Shown: positions 52,330-62,192, counted from the stretch's first letter. The stretch: 64,000 nucleotides of DNA from Olsenella porci (GCF_009695875.1 NZ_VUNC01000005.1:124001-188000); one strand, 5' to 3'. The notes: generated by a model from the sequence alone, not told the origin. Translations and numbers: made by a program.

Positions 52330-53361
52330 CTAGGCCGCCTGATCGGTAAGGAAGGCCAGCATCCGTTCGAATGCATCCCGTGCGACCTTGTCCGTGCGCT
52401 CGGAGGCCACAAAGCAATGCGGCATCTTTAGGCCACGCTCAGCAAGCGGGTCAATAAGCTCGTGGACGACCCCACTCCTTGTGAGCGCAGCATCCATGGC
52501 CCGCATGTCGTTGTGATACTCGCTCCCGAGAAGGACCGCAGGCGGATAGGCGGGAGTGACCCATTGAGTGGCATCATAAACATGCACCTGTTCCTTACTG
52601 AGAAAGATCGTCCCGCTCACGTAGTTGCCTATGAGAACCTTGGTTGCAAGGGAAAACTTGTCATATACCAGGGGTGCGTCATCAATCACGAGGGCACGCA
52701 CCTGGCTGGGCTCCAACTGGGGCTCGATGCCAAGTGCGGAGGCGTATTGCGGGTTAGTGATGACCGCACCCAACTGACTGGCCATGATGGCGCCGGCAGA
52801 CGAGCCCATGATGACGACATCGTCCATGTCGAGGCCATACTCGTCCGCATGCGAATCGCACCAGGCAAGCGCCTGGTTTGCCTGGATGACAGGTACCGGA
52901 AAGTGACAGTCGGGCACAAGGCCGTAGTCCACGTTCACGACGTTGTACCCTGCGGCGCAGATGTCGTCCAACAGCGAAGTGACGTCACTCGACGCCAGCG
53001 GGTCGCCCACACTCTTACTGCCCGCAAAGAACCCTCCGCCGTGGAAGTAGACAAGCGTGGGCCTGCGCACGGAGGTGTCTGAATCCGGATAGGTGATGTC
53101 CAGGAAGCTGTTGGGATACTCGTCAGCGTAGGCGATCTCGGTGATGATTCGTTGCCCGTTGTCGCGCACGGCGTCCACGGGCTCTCCCTCGGGCTCGAAG
53201 GTGTTGGTCGTCTTGACCGTGCCGGCCGAGAGCTCCTGGATGGCACCGACTATGATCTGCGTATGGGTCGCCAGCACCAGGGCGAGCACGACAAGAGCGA
53301 CGCATATTCCGCCAACCACCTTAGCGAGCAGCCGCAGACGCCCCCGTGTCTTCTCTTTCAT
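52330..53361 (-). CDS. Membrane-anchored alpha/beta hydrolase (esterase/lipase)
   Basis: The protein has 343 residues. An N-terminal anchor (about 12-33) is followed by an extracytoplasmic hydrolase of the hormone-sensitive-lipase type: oxyanion motif FHGGGFFAGS, nucleophile elbow MGSSAGAIMASQ, and a C-terminal LKMPHCF His region. RBS AGGAGG precedes ATG 53361. It is divergent from a TetR gene with shared palindromic sites, so it is probably controlled by it. The substrate is unknown. Confidence 0.85.
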   Translation of the reverse strand: MKEKTRGRLRLLAKVVGGICVALVVLALVLATHTQIIVGAIQELSAGTVKTTNTFEPEGEPVDAVRDNGQRIITEIAYADEYPNSFLDITYPDSDTSVRRPTLVYFHGGGFFAGSKSVGDPLASSDVTSLLDDICAAGYNVVNVDYGLVPDCHFPVPVIQANQALAWCDSHADEYGLDMDDVVIMGSSAGAIMASQLGAVITNPQYASALGIEPQLEPSQVRALVIDDAPLVYDKFSLATKVLIGNYVSGTIFLSKEQVHVYDATQWVTPAYPPAVLLGSEYHNDMRAMDAALTRSGVVHELIDPLAERGLKMPHCFVASERTDKVARDAFERMLAFLTDQAA

Positions 53362-53400
53362 CGCGATCCTCCTGAAGAACGCCCTCGATTCCTCGCCATT

Positions 53401-53414
53401 GATACAATCGTATC
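53401..53414. promoter_or_regulatory. Operator between esterase and TetR genes
   Basis: GATAC, four bases, GTATC is a perfect inverted repeat 40 bp upstream of the esterase start. GATAC and GTATC recur at 53453-53457 and 53473-53477, 13 bp before the TetR ATG. These are the likely TetR sites for autoregulation and esterase control. Confidence 0.55.
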
Positions 53415-53489
53415 GTCCGTTTGGCAATCCGTTCGACGTCGGAAGCGCGACCGATACGCATCGGCGACTTTCGTATCAGGAGGTCTGCC

Positions 53490-53993
53490 ATGTCCGCATA
53501 TGCCACAGACATGCTGGGGCCTGCCCTGTTCTCGCTCATGGCCGAGAAGAACATTCGAAAGGTGACCATCGACGAGCTTGCCGCAAGGGCGGGCGTGGGC
53601 CGGGCCACGTACTTTCGCAACTTCTCGTCTAAGGAGGAGGTGCTCACCGCCTACCTCGTTCGCCGGTGGCGCGCCTACGAGGAAGGGCACCACCTCAAGG
53701 AGCTCGCGTTCTCGAATCCCGAGCGGGCCCTAGGCTACTTTGGGTTCTGCCTGTCACTGCGCACGGAAAACGACCTTATGATCGAGCAAGGATGCACGGA
53801 TGCCATCCTGACCGCGTTCGAAACGATCGTGAGCGACGCCGACCTGGGACGCGAGGGGAGCTACGAGGCCGCCCTTCTCGCCTACGGTCTCTACGGGATA
53901 TTCGTCACATGGGCGCGCAGGGGCTGGAAAGAGACCCCGCAGGAGATGGCGGGCCTCGTGTCGAGGCGCGTGCTGGGCGGACTGCACCCGTAA
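53490..53993 (+). CDS. TetR family transcriptional regulator
   Basis: The protein has 167 residues, short for TetR. The helix-turn-helix is VTIDELAARAGVGRATYFRNFSSKEEVLTAYL at about 26-57. The C-terminal ligand domain is compact. RBS CAGGAGG precedes ATG 53490. Divergent from the esterase gene and sharing its operator region. Confidence 0.88.
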   Translation: MSAYATDMLGPALFSLMAEKNIRKVTIDELAARAGVGRATYFRNFSSKEEVLTAYLVRRWRAYEEGHHLKELAFSNPERALGYFGFCLSLRTENDLMIEQGCTDAILTAFETIVSDADLGREGSYEAALLAYGLYGIFVTWARRGWKETPQEMAGLVSRRVLGGLHP

Positions 53994-54082
53994 CGTCTCC
54001 TCACTTGAAGTCGGGTGACGCCCGTAACGTCACCCGACTGTGTTTGCGCTGGTAGCGATGGCAAAAGAACCGAAGCACACGC

Positions 54083-54271
54083 TTAGCTCATGACATGGCG
54101 CGTGCCGCGGCCTGAGCCTTGGATGCGTACCAGGCCTTTGGCCGCCTCCTCAATCTCGTCCAGCAGCCTGGCAGCCACCTGTGACATGCGGAGCTTGTCC
54201 CGAACATAATGGACAGCGTCGCTCACCTGCGCCATAGCCGATGGGGCCACACGCACCTCATAGCTACGCAC
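54083..54271 (-). pseudogene. RelE/ParE-type toxin, truncated
   Basis: The frame gives 62 residues from a GTG that overlaps the original antitoxin stop. The sequence (YEVRVAPSAMAQVSDAVHYV, then ARLLDEIEEAAKGLVRI) matches the N-terminal two thirds of RelE/ParE toxins, which are normally 90-100 residues. The frame ends at GTRHVMS and lacks the C-terminal strands with catalytic residues. It is probably inactive. Confidence 0.72.
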
Positions 54272-54576
54272 CCAGAAGCTCCTCCCTCACGCGCGAGAAG
54301 GCCGCGGACGCATCGGCCCCCCCTGCCTTCCTCGGCTTCCTCGAGTCCGCGCGACAGGGCTTCGAACAGCTACCTGTCCGTCATCGCGTCCACGTCGACG
54401 GAGCGCGGAGCCTCGGGGAGGGCGACCCTAAAGGGAATGCCTCCTGTGAGGGATACCTGACGGAGAAACATGTCGACGGCAGTCGACATGGATAGCCCGA
54501 GCTGCGACAGAACGGACTCGGCGGACTGCTTCACCTCAGGATCGACCCTCAGATTGAGTGTTGCTGACTTCTGCAT
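54264..54576 (-). pseudogene. RelB/DinJ-type antitoxin, disrupted by nonsense codon and frameshift
   Basis: From ATG 54576 (RBS GAGGTG), 68 residues are intact: the ribbon-helix-helix part SATLNLRVDPEVKQSAESVL followed by LGLSMSTAVDMFL, and TGGIPFRVALPEAPRS. An in-frame TAG at 54370-54372 then interrupts it. The frame continues sensibly (LFEALSRGLEEAEEGR), reaches a run of seven G (54317-54323 on the plus strand) and shifts; removing one G restores ADASAAFSRVREELLGA and a stop at 54264 that overlaps the toxin start. So the gene carries both a nonsense change and a +1 slip. Confidence 0.78.
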
Positions 54577-54716
54577 GACAATCACCTCATGTATGTTGTA
54601 ACGCATATGTCTGTGCATTTTCAGCACTTTTGAGGCAAGGCATTCTCGCCTGTACCAGACGTTACACGAGGCTCGCATTTGGCTAACAGGCACACAAGTC
54701 CCCTAGGAGCACCAAG

Positions 54717-54755
54717 AAGGCGCCCCGGATTCTTTCGGAGCGCCTTGCGTTTTTG
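54717..54755. terminator. Terminator hairpin at guaA 3' end
   Basis: AAGGCGC (54717-54723) pairs with GCGCCTT (54740-54746), extended by CCGG/TCGG pairs. TTTTT follows on the plus strand; on the minus strand, where guaA ends 20 bp away, the tail is CTTGG. Likely guaA terminator. Confidence 0.6.
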
Positions 54756-54775
54756 CAGGTAGATAGGTTAATCCG

Positions 54776-56365
54776 TTATTCCCACTCGATCGTTGCAGGC
54801 GGCTTGGGTGTGACATCGTACACCACGCGGTTGACGCCCTCGACCTCATCCACGATGCGGCTGGAGATGCGCCCGATCACGTCGTAGGGCAGCTTCGCCC
54901 AGTCGGCGGTCATGGCGTCGGCGGACTCCACCGCACGGACAATGACGGGGCGCTGGTAGGTGCGCTCGTCTCCCATGACTCCCACGGACTTGATGTCGGG
55001 CAGCACGGCAAAGTACTGCCAGCACGCGTGCTCGGAGTTGCGGTCGCCCGTCTCCTCGAAGAGGCGCTGGTTGTAGGCGTCCAGCTCCTCGCGCACGATG
55101 GCATCGGCGTTCTTGAGGATCGCGAGCTTCTCGGGCGTTACCTCGCCGATGATGCGGATGGCAAGGCCAGGGCCGGGGAACGGCTGACGCCAGACCATCT
55201 TTGCGGGGAGCCCGAGGGCAATGCCCAGCTCGCGCACCTCGTCCTTGAAGAAGTGGTCCAAGGGCTCGATGAGGTCGAAGTGCACGCCCTCCGGGAACGG
55301 GATGAGGTTGTGGTGGCTCTTAATGGTCGCCGCCTTGCCGCCCGTCTTGCGCGCGCCGGACTCGATGATGTCGGGATAGATGGTGCCCTGGGCGAGCATC
55401 TCCACGTCGCCGATCTTCTGGGCTTCGTCGAAGAAGACCCTCCAGAACTCGGTGCCGATGAGACGACGCTTCCTCTCGGGATCGGTGACGCCGGCGAGCA
55501 TCTTGGCATAGCGCTCCTCGGCGTGCACATGCACGAGCGGCATGTGGAACTGCTCGCGGAAGACCTCCTCGACCATCTCGGGCTCGCCCTTGCGGAGCAT
55601 CCCGTGGTTCACGAACACGCAGGTGAGCTGGTCGCCGATAGCGCGATGGACAAGCGCCGCCACCACGGAGGAGTCGACACCGCCCGAGAGGGCCAGGATG
55701 ACCTTGCGGGATCCGACCTCGCGGCGGATCTGGTCCACCTTCTGGTCGATGATGCCCTCCATGGTCCAACTGGGCTCGAGCCCGCAGACGTTGAAGAGGA
55801 AGTTGCTGAGAATGGCCTTGCCGCACTCGGTATGGCGCACCTCGGGGTGGAACTGGGTGGCATAGAGGTTGCGCGAGGCGTCCTCCATGGAGGCGACGGG
55901 GCAGGTGTCGGTGACGGAGGTGACGGAGAAGCCCTGGGGAACCTCGCTCACGGCGTCGCGGTGGCTCATCCACACGGTCTGCTCCTGCGGCGTCCCCTCG
56001 AGGACGCGGCTCTCGCCCCTGCGAACGAGGTGGGCAGGGCCGTACTCGCCCTTCTCGGTGTGACCGACCTTGCCGCCCAGCTTGACCGCCATGATCTGCT
56101 GGCCGTAGCAGAAGCCGAGCACGGGAATCCCAAGCTCGAAGACCGCGGCGTCCATGTCGGGCGCGTCGTCCGCATACACCGAGGCCGGACCACCGGAGAG
56201 GATGATCGCGGAGGGTGCCATGGCCTTAAGCTCCTCCGCGCTGGTATCACACGGCACGATTTCGGAGTACACGTGCAGGTCGCGCACGCGACGCGCGATG
56301 AGCTGCCCGTACTGGGCTCCAAAGTCGAACACGGCAACGAACTGGGCGGGCCTGTTTGCCTGCAT
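54776..56365 (-). CDS. guaA: GMP synthase (glutamine-hydrolysing)
   Basis: The protein has 529 residues. The class I glutamine amidotransferase domain (1-200) has VLGFCYGQQIMA with the catalytic Cys and FHPEVRHTECG with the His/Glu. The ATP-pyrophosphatase domain has LSGGVDSSVVAAL, and the C-terminal dimer domain ends with VTPKPPATIEWE, the universal GuaA terminus. It converts XMP to GMP. RBS GGGAG precedes the ATG. Single gene, divergent from the LCP genes. Confidence 0.97.
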   Translation of the reverse strand: MQANRPAQFVAVFDFGAQYGQLIARRVRDLHVYSEIVPCDTSAEELKAMAPSAIILSGGPASVYADDAPDMDAAVFELGIPVLGFCYGQQIMAVKLGGKVGHTEKGEYGPAHLVRRGESRVLEGTPQEQTVWMSHRDAVSEVPQGFSVTSVTDTCPVASMEDASRNLYATQFHPEVRHTECGKAILSNFLFNVCGLEPSWTMEGIIDQKVDQIRREVGSRKVILALSGGVDSSVVAALVHRAIGDQLTCVFVNHGMLRKGEPEMVEEVFREQFHMPLVHVHAEERYAKMLAGVTDPERKRRLIGTEFWRVFFDEAQKIGDVEMLAQGTIYPDIIESGARKTGGKAATIKSHHNLIPFPEGVHFDLIEPLDHFFKDEVRELGIALGLPAKMVWRQPFPGPGLAIRIIGEVTPEKLAILKNADAIVREELDAYNQRLFEETGDRNSEHACWQYFAVLPDIKSVGVMGDERTYQRPVIVRAVESADAMTADWAKLPYDVIGRISSRIVDEVEGVNRVVYDVTPKPPATIEWE

Positions 56366-56583
56366 GGATGCTCCCGTTCCTATGGCCGAGACCCCAGGGG
56401 CAACAACCCCCGGCGAAGGCGGCCTCCACTACTGTCCGCAGTCATTCTAAGTCACGGAGCCGACTTGCCGTAAAGGCATGCTTGCATTTATGTACTTCAT
56501 GCGTTTGCCCTGCTCCGCGTCTACCATGTTCTGGTTGGGCTTAACGAACAGGCACGTCACGACGCGTCACCAAAGGAGCGCTC

Positions 56584-58017
56584 TTGTTCCGTAAGAGGAA
56601 GAGCACAGATCCCGAGGCCAGGGGGGTCGACGCCCGGGAACTCTCTCGAGACGGCTCTGCGGCCCGTTATGTTATCAAGAACCGCATCCGGCGCAGGTCG
56701 CGGATACGCAACGTCGTCGTGGGAATCCTCGTGGCAGTCGCCGTGGTCGCGGGAGGCGCCTTCGCATACGTCCACGACATCAACTCCAAGCTCAAGAGCG
56801 GGCTGGACAGCGGGCTCTTTGGGGTGCTCTCAAAGAGCTCGGGGGACAAGCCGTTCTACATGCTCCTCCTGGGGACCGACAAGGACGAGGCGCGCGCCGA
56901 GAGCTCGGAGTACGGCTCGAGCGACAGTTCGTACCGCAGCGACTCGATCATGCTCGCCCGCATCGACCCCGCGAACAAGAAGGTCACGCTGGTGTCGATC
57001 CACCGAGACACGATGGTCGACCTGGGGTCGCACGGCACCCAGAAGATCAACGCCGCCTACGCCATCGGCGGCGCCTCCTACGCCACCCAGGTGATCTCGG
57101 ACTTTGCCGGCGTGCCCATCTCCCATTACGCCGAGGTGGACATGGACGGCCTCGCCGCCGTCGTGGACAAGGTGGGTGGCGTGACCATCGACCTGCCCAT
57201 AGACGTCTACGACCCCGACTACACTGGCCTCGATCTCAAGGCGGGCGAGCAGACCCTGGACGGCAAGACCGCCGCCCTCCTCTGCCGCGCGCGCCACGCC
57301 TACGACAGCTACGGCGATGGCGACCTGTACCGCGCCGCCAACCAGCGCGCCGTGATTACCGCCGTGCTGAAGAAGGTCCTCTCGAGCGACCCCGTGACCA
57401 TGGCGTCCACGGTCTCGACCATGGCGGGTTACGTCACCACCGACATGGACGTCAACCCCATCGTGAGCCTTGCCAGCAAGTTCGCCGGTATGGACACCAG
57501 CAAGGACGTGATGACGGGCATGGAGCCCACCACGTCCAAGTACATCAACGACACCTGGTACGAGATCGTGAACCAGGATGCCTGGAAGACGATGATGGAT
57601 CGCGTTGACAAGGGCCTCTCGCCCTACGAGAGCTCGAGCGACGACCCGTCGTCCGGGGTCTCGGCGTCGACCGACGGCAGCTCCGCGTCGTCCTCCACGG
57701 AGAAGGACCTCACCCTGCCCAGCGACTCCAACGTGGAGGCGGCCTACACCGGCACCGTTGCGGTGTACAACGCAACCTCGACGGACGGGCTGGCCGGCAC
57801 CGTTGCGCAGACCCTTGGCGACGCCGGCTTCACCACCAGCGCCAACACCGCCACGCACAAGTCCGACCTCACCTACGTCGCCTATAACGGAGATAACGAG
57901 GCAGAGGCCGCCGGCGTGGCAAAGACGCTGGGCGAGAAGGTAGGATACGAGAAAAACGACGGAACCCTCCCCACGAGCACGGACGTGGTGGTCATAGTGG
58001 GCTCCGACTACGAATAA
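56584..58017 (+). CDS. LytR-CpsA-Psr family protein with LytR_C domain (paralogue 1)
   Basis: The protein has 477 residues from a TTG with RBS AAAGGAG. A cytosolic basic N-terminus is followed by a span (about 42-62), the LCP domain (about 95-260) and a C-terminal LytR_C domain (about 385-475). LCP motifs are FYMLLLGTDKD, SDSIMLARIDP, HRDTMVDLG, KINAAYAIGG and CRARHAYDSYGDGDLYRAANQR. LCP enzymes attach wall teichoic acid, polysaccharide or glycoproteins to peptidoglycan. Note His where paralogue 2 and most family members have Pro in SIPRDT. It lies 32 bp before paralogue 2. Confidence 0.92.
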   Translation: MFRKRKSTDPEARGVDARELSRDGSAARYVIKNRIRRRSRIRNVVVGILVAVAVVAGGAFAYVHDINSKLKSGLDSGLFGVLSKSSGDKPFYMLLLGTDKDEARAESSEYGSSDSSYRSDSIMLARIDPANKKVTLVSIHRDTMVDLGSHGTQKINAAYAIGGASYATQVISDFAGVPISHYAEVDMDGLAAVVDKVGGVTIDLPIDVYDPDYTGLDLKAGEQTLDGKTAALLCRARHAYDSYGDGDLYRAANQRAVITAVLKKVLSSDPVTMASTVSTMAGYVTTDMDVNPIVSLASKFAGMDTSKDVMTGMEPTTSKYINDTWYEIVNQDAWKTMMDRVDKGLSPYESSSDDPSSGVSASTDGSSASSSTEKDLTLPSDSNVEAAYTGTVAVYNATSTDGLAGTVAQTLGDAGFTTSANTATHKSDLTYVAYNGDNEAEAAGVAKTLGEKVGYEKNDGTLPTSTDVVVIVGSDYE

Positions 58018-58049
58018 GCGAAATCGAACGGAACGGCGGGAGCTTACCC

Positions 58050-59576
58050 ATGCATAGACGCAACAAGGAAGACAAGACGGGCCGCAGTGACTCTGGTAAG
58101 TCGAGCGAGCCTAACTTCCAGGAGCTCTCGCGCGCACACGGCGCAGAGCACTATGCGAGCAAGAGGAAGTCGCACGGTGCCCGCCGCGTCCTGAAGGTCG
58201 TCCTAATCACGGTCCTGGCAGTCGCCGCGAGCGGGACCATCGCCGTCGCCGCCTACATCCACAGCATCAACAGCAAGCTCTCGAGCGGCGTCGACAGCAG
58301 CCTGCGAGACACCCTCACCGAGACGAGCTACAACGAGCCGTTCTACATGCTCCTCCTGGGCACCGACAAGGATGCCGAGCGAGAGGAGGGCGAGTACGGC
58401 ACGAGCGACAGCGCCTACCGAAGCGACACGATCATCCTTGCGCGCATCGACCCCTCCAACAAGAAGGTCACGCTGATCTCCATCCCCAGGGACACCATGG
58501 TCGACATGGGAGAGAACGGCACGCAGAAGATCAACGCAGCCTATTCCATCGGCGGCGCGGCATACGTGACCCAGGTCGTCTCCAAGCTCGCCGGCGTCAG
58601 CATCTCGCACTATGCCGAGGTGGACATGGACGGCTTCGCATCGATCGTGGACAAGGTCGGCGGCGTCACCGTAAACCTCCCCGTTGCCGTATCCGACCCC
58701 AACTATACGGGACTCGACCTCCCTGCGGGCGAGCAGACCCTGGACGGCACCACGGCAGCCCTGCTCTGCCGTGCGCGTCACGCCTACGACAACTACGGCG
58801 GAGGCGACTTCTACCGCGCCGCCAACCAGCGCATGGTCATCGGCGCCATCATCAAGAAGGTCCTTGCCAGCGACCCCGTGACCATGGCTTCCACGGTCTC
58901 GACCATGGCCAGCTACGTCACCACCGACATGGACGTGGCTTCCATCGTGAGCCTAGCCACACAATTCTCGGGCATGGACGTGGACAACGACGTGTACTCC
59001 GGCCAGCTCCCCACCACATCCGAGTACGTCAACAACACCTGGTACGAGGTCGTCAACACCAGCGAGTGGGAAGAGATCATGAAGCGCGTGGACGCCGGCG
59101 AGACCCCCTACACCGACTCCAGCCAGGACACCACCGACGGCGTCGCGGGCTCCGTGGGCAAGAGCTACGACTCCAGCAGCAGCGATGGCAGCGACAGCTC
59201 GTCATCGAGCAGCACGAGCGAGACCTACTCGGGAGCCGTGGTCGTCCTTAACGCCGGGGCCGCCGACGGCTCGGCCACCAGCGCCTCGAACAGCCTCGCC
59301 TCGATGGGCTTCACCGCAACCCCCAAGACGGGCGGCTACGTGACGCAGACCTCAACGGTCATCTACAACGGGAGCGACGCCCAGACAAAGGCGCAGGCAG
59401 CGGCAGACAAGCTGGGGATTACCAGCGTCCAGGCAAACGACGGGAGCTACTCCACGGGCGCCGACATCATCGTGGTCCTGGGCAGCGGCTGGAGCTCGAG
59501 TGGACCTGGCTCGGCCTCGTCGGGATCCGGCTCCGGTTCGGGCAGCGGCTACGGCAGCTATTCAAGCGGCAACTAG
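58050..59576 (+). CDS. LytR-CpsA-Psr family protein with LytR_C domain (paralogue 2)
   Basis: The protein has 508 residues. It shares the architecture of its upstream neighbour: basic N-terminus, span (about 50-72), LCP domain with FYMLLLGTDKD, SDTIILARIDP, SIPRDTMVD and CRARHAYDNYGGGDFYRAANQR, then a Ser-rich linker (about 362-390), a LytR_C domain and a Ser/Gly-rich tail of about 25 residues. The strong similarity and head-to-tail order show a tandem duplication. It is probably cotranscribed with paralogue 1 and acts in the same cell-wall ligation step or on a different polymer. Confidence 0.92.
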   Translation: MHRRNKEDKTGRSDSGKSSEPNFQELSRAHGAEHYASKRKSHGARRVLKVVLITVLAVAASGTIAVAAYIHSINSKLSSGVDSSLRDTLTETSYNEPFYMLLLGTDKDAEREEGEYGTSDSAYRSDTIILARIDPSNKKVTLISIPRDTMVDMGENGTQKINAAYSIGGAAYVTQVVSKLAGVSISHYAEVDMDGFASIVDKVGGVTVNLPVAVSDPNYTGLDLPAGEQTLDGTTAALLCRARHAYDNYGGGDFYRAANQRMVIGAIIKKVLASDPVTMASTVSTMASYVTTDMDVASIVSLATQFSGMDVDNDVYSGQLPTTSEYVNNTWYEVVNTSEWEEIMKRVDAGETPYTDSSQDTTDGVAGSVGKSYDSSSSDGSDSSSSSSTSETYSGAVVVLNAGAADGSATSASNSLASMGFTATPKTGGYVTQTSTVIYNGSDAQTKAQAAADKLGITSVQANDGSYSTGADIIVVLGSGWSSSGPGSASSGSGSGSGSGYGSYSSGN

Positions 59577-59599
59577 CATCACATCTTCATGCGATACAA

Positions 59600-59632
59600 G
59601 AGAGGGTCGGCGCAGGTTGCGTCGGCCCTCTC
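59600..59632. terminator. Bidirectional terminator LCP genes / ychF
   Basis: GAGAGGG (59600-59606) pairs with CCCTCTC (59626-59632), with further inner pairing; CCCTATT follows on the plus strand. It lies between convergent genes. Confidence 0.65.
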
Positions 59633-59677
59633 CCCTATTGATTGGTGCCTGTGGTTCCGCGCAGGACGGATGGCCCC

Positions 59678-60742
59678 CTACACGTTGAAGCGGAAGACCA
59701 TCACGTCGCCGTCCTGTACCACGTAGTCCTTGCCCTCCATGCGGAGCCTGCCCGCCTCGCGGGCGCCCTGCTCGCCACCTAGGGACACGTAGTCCTCGTA
59801 GCTGATGGTCTCGGCCTTGATGAAGCCCTTCTCAAAGTCGGAGTGGATGACGCCGGCCGCCTCGGGCGCCTTAGCGCCGATGCGGACCGTCCAGGCCTTG
59901 ACCTCCTTCTCACCCGCGGTGAAGAAGCTCTGCAGCCCCAGCAGGCGATAGGCGGCCTGCGCCAGGGTCTCGAGGCCACTGTGCTCCAGTCCAAGGGAGT
60001 CCAGGTACTCGCGGGCCTCCTCGGGGTCGAGGTCGGCGAGCTCCGCCTCCACCTCGGCGCAGATGGGGATGGGATCCTGGCCCGCTACCTGGGCCACGGG
60101 CTTGCCAAGGGCGTCCTCGTCCACGTTGGCCACATAGAGAATTGGCTTCATGGTGAGAAGGAAGAGGTCGTGTGCCGCAGCACGCTCATCGTCGGTCATG
60201 TCGAGGTCAGCAGCCCTGTTGCCCTCGTTGAGCCACTCCTGCAGGCGCTTGGCGATGGCGAGATTGGGGGCCTTCTCCTTGTCGCGCTTGGCCTCCTTCT
60301 CGAGCTTGGGAATGGCGCGCTCCAGGGTGCCGAGGTCGGCGAGCACGAGCTCGGTCTGGATGGTGTCAACGTCAGACGCGGGGTCCACCCTACCATCCAC
60401 GTGCACCACGTCGGGGTCGGAGAAGTACCTCACGACCTCGCAGATGGCGTCAGTGTTGCGGATGTTGGAGAGGAACTGGTTGCCAAGGCCCTCTCCCTCG
60501 TTTGCGCCGCGCACCAGGCCTGCGATGTCCACGAACTCGACGGTTGCGGGGACTATGCGTGCGGGATGCACGATGTCGGCGAGCTTCTGCAGGCGCTCGT
60601 CAGGCACGTCCACGATGCCCACGTTAGGATCGATGGTGGCGAAGGGATAGTTCGCCGCCAAGCCACCCTTGCGGGTGAGTGCGGTAAAGAGGGTCGACTT
60701 GCCCACGTTGGGAAGTCCCACAATGCCAATGGAAAGTGCCAC
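59678..60742 (-). CDS. ychF: Redox-regulated ATPase / GTPase-like YchF
   Basis: The protein has 354 residues. G1 is [18 protein letters not shown]3 is [12 protein letters not shown], and the TGS-like C-terminus has [23 protein letters not shown]. YchF is the bacterial OLA1: it prefers ATP, binds ribosomes and acts in oxidative stress control. It is 41 bp downstream of the ferredoxin-domain gene and may be cotranscribed with it. Confidence 0.96.
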   Translation of the reverse strand: MALSIGIVGLPNVGKSTLFTALTRKGGLAANYPFATIDPNVGIVDVPDERLQKLADIVHPARIVPATVEFVDIAGLVRGANEGEGLGNQFLSNIRNTDAICEVVRYFSDPDVVHVDGRVDPASDVDTIQTELVLADLGTLERAIPKLEKEAKRDKEKAPNLAIAKRLQEWLNEGNRAADLDMTDDERAAAHDLFLLTMKPILYVANVDEDALGKPVAQVAGQDPIPICAEVEAELADLDPEEAREYLDSLGLEHSGLETLAQAAYRLLGLQSFFTAGEKEVKAWTVRIGAKAPEAAGVIHSDFEKGFIKAETISYEDYVSLGGEQGAREAGRLRMEGKDYVVQDGDVMVFRFNV

Positions 60743-60783
60743 GTCCTCAACTCCTGTGTCTTGTGGCGGAGCCTCCGCCGGTC

Positions 60784-62055
60784 CTACTCGTCGGCCAGGC
60801 GCTCTATGGCGTCGAGCCCCTTGTTCAGTGCGCGCTTGCCCTGCTCCCTGGCCTTCTTCAGCGCCTCGCGCTGGGCTTGGGCCTCACGCTCGCGACGCTC
60901 CTTCTCCTCGTCGCGAACGACCAGGTCTGCGCTGTCACACTCCTCCATGCGAAGCGCCCCCTCGGGGCAGGCCACCACGCACGCCCCACAGTTGACGCAG
61001 TAGGCCGAGGCAACTGAGAAGTGCCCCGACGCGTCCAGGTCGCAGGCGTTTTGGACGCATGCCCGCACGCAGTCGCCGCAGTTGGTGCACTTGGACGAGT
61101 CGCACGCCGGCACGTCCAGGTGAAAGCCCTCGGCGAGCTTGGGCTGCTGCTGAATCGCCGCGAGCATCACTTTGCGCTTCTGCGTGAGGATGCGCCTGCG
61201 GTTGAGCTGCGTCTTAACGCCAACCTCGTGCTCGAGCGAGCGCTGCATCTCGGTGAGCTGCCGCGAGTGCGCGCGGATGCGGTTGGCGACCGCCTGGGCG
61301 CCTGCCAGGGCGGGGTTTGACCGTGTTACGAGCTGCTGCCCCGCCTGCGCCACGTTGCTCATGAACTGGCTGCGCTTGTAGGCGCGGGTCTGCTCGTGGG
61401 TCATGGCCGACTCGTCGACCTCCAGGTCCACGGCGCCACCGCTCAGCTCCTCCGCCTGGCCGATCTGTTCGACGTACGCCTCCTCGCCGGTGGTCGTGCG
61501 GCAGCGGTCGCAGATGCCCAGCGGGAGGTACACGCTCAGGTTGTCGAACTCGGTGAGGAGCGCGAACCACGCCTCGCTTGGGATGGCACCCACACAGGGG
61601 AGAAGCACCTCGTTGTCCTTGGGAAGCCTCCCCAGGGCGCGCGTGCACGTTACGTAGCACTTCTCGTATGCCGAGGCGATGCGCGCGACCTTGTCGTAGA
61701 GCTGCTGCGACATGATCTTCTGCGCCAGCATGGTCTCGGTGGGACAGACCATGGTGCAGAGGCCACACTTGCGGCACGAGTCCAAGATCGAGACCGTGGA
61801 TCCCTGGATGGAGATGGCGTCCACGGGGCACACGTCGAAGCACTTGGAGCACGCAGCGTCGCTCTTGGCCGAGACACGCAGGCAGTACACGGAGTTGGGC
61901 CGCGGCTTCTCCTTGTAGTCCGCCGGGTTGTACACCTTCACCTGGGACGGGTCGGTCGCAAGCGTGTTGGCGATGCCCCCGAGGGGGTTCTGGATTGCCT
62001 GGAAGTCGTTTTGGATGTCGATGAGGTCATCAATCATGTCGCGTCGCTTCGCCAA
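60784..62055 (-). CDS. 4Fe-4S ferredoxin-domain protein of unknown role
   Basis: The protein has 423 residues from a TTG with RBS GAGAGG; an ATG six codons later lacks an RBS. Two double-cluster ferredoxin modules are present: N-terminal [11 protein letters not shown] with [12 protein letters not shown], and C-terminal [16 protein letters not shown] with [12 protein letters not shown]. The middle contains a Cys-bearing region ([33 protein letters not shown]) and a coiled coil. There is no membrane span. It looks like an electron-transfer or chaperone subunit; a related single-ORF family is common in Coriobacteriia, but the partner is not evident from the neighbours. Confidence 0.8.
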   Translation of the reverse strand: MAKRRDMIDDLIDIQNDFQAIQNPLGGIANTLATDPSQVKVYNPADYKEKPRPNSVYCLRVSAKSDAACSKCFDVCPVDAISIQGSTVSILDSCRKCGLCTMVCPTETMLAQKIMSQQLYDKVARIASAYEKCYVTCTRALGRLPKDNEVLLPCVGAIPSEAWFALLTEFDNLSVYLPLGICDRCRTTTGEEAYVEQIGQAEELSGGAVDLEVDESAMTHEQTRAYKRSQFMSNVAQAGQQLVTRSNPALAGAQAVANRIRAHSRQLTEMQRSLEHEVGVKTQLNRRRILTQKRKVMLAAIQQQPKLAEGFHLDVPACDSSKCTNCGDCVRACVQNACDLDASGHFSVASAYCVNCGACVVACPEGALRMEECDSADLVVRDEEKERREREAQAQREALKKAREQGKRALNKGLDAIERLADE

Positions 62056-62149
62056 GGTCCCTCTCCCCTCTTCTGCGCCGCGCGTGCAGCCACTCATTCT
62101 ACTACGCCTCGCTGGCGGGGCCACACGCACCTCGCGGCTTCACGCCCAC

Positions 62150-62192
62150 TCATACGAGAAGGACCCCGCAGCCCAGATGGGTCGCGGGGTCC
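62150..62192 (-). terminator. Terminator of groEL
   Basis: GGACCCCGC (62161-62169) pairs with GCGGGGTCC (62184-62192). On the minus strand TTCTCGTATG follows. It begins 38 bp after the groEL stop. Confidence 0.75.
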
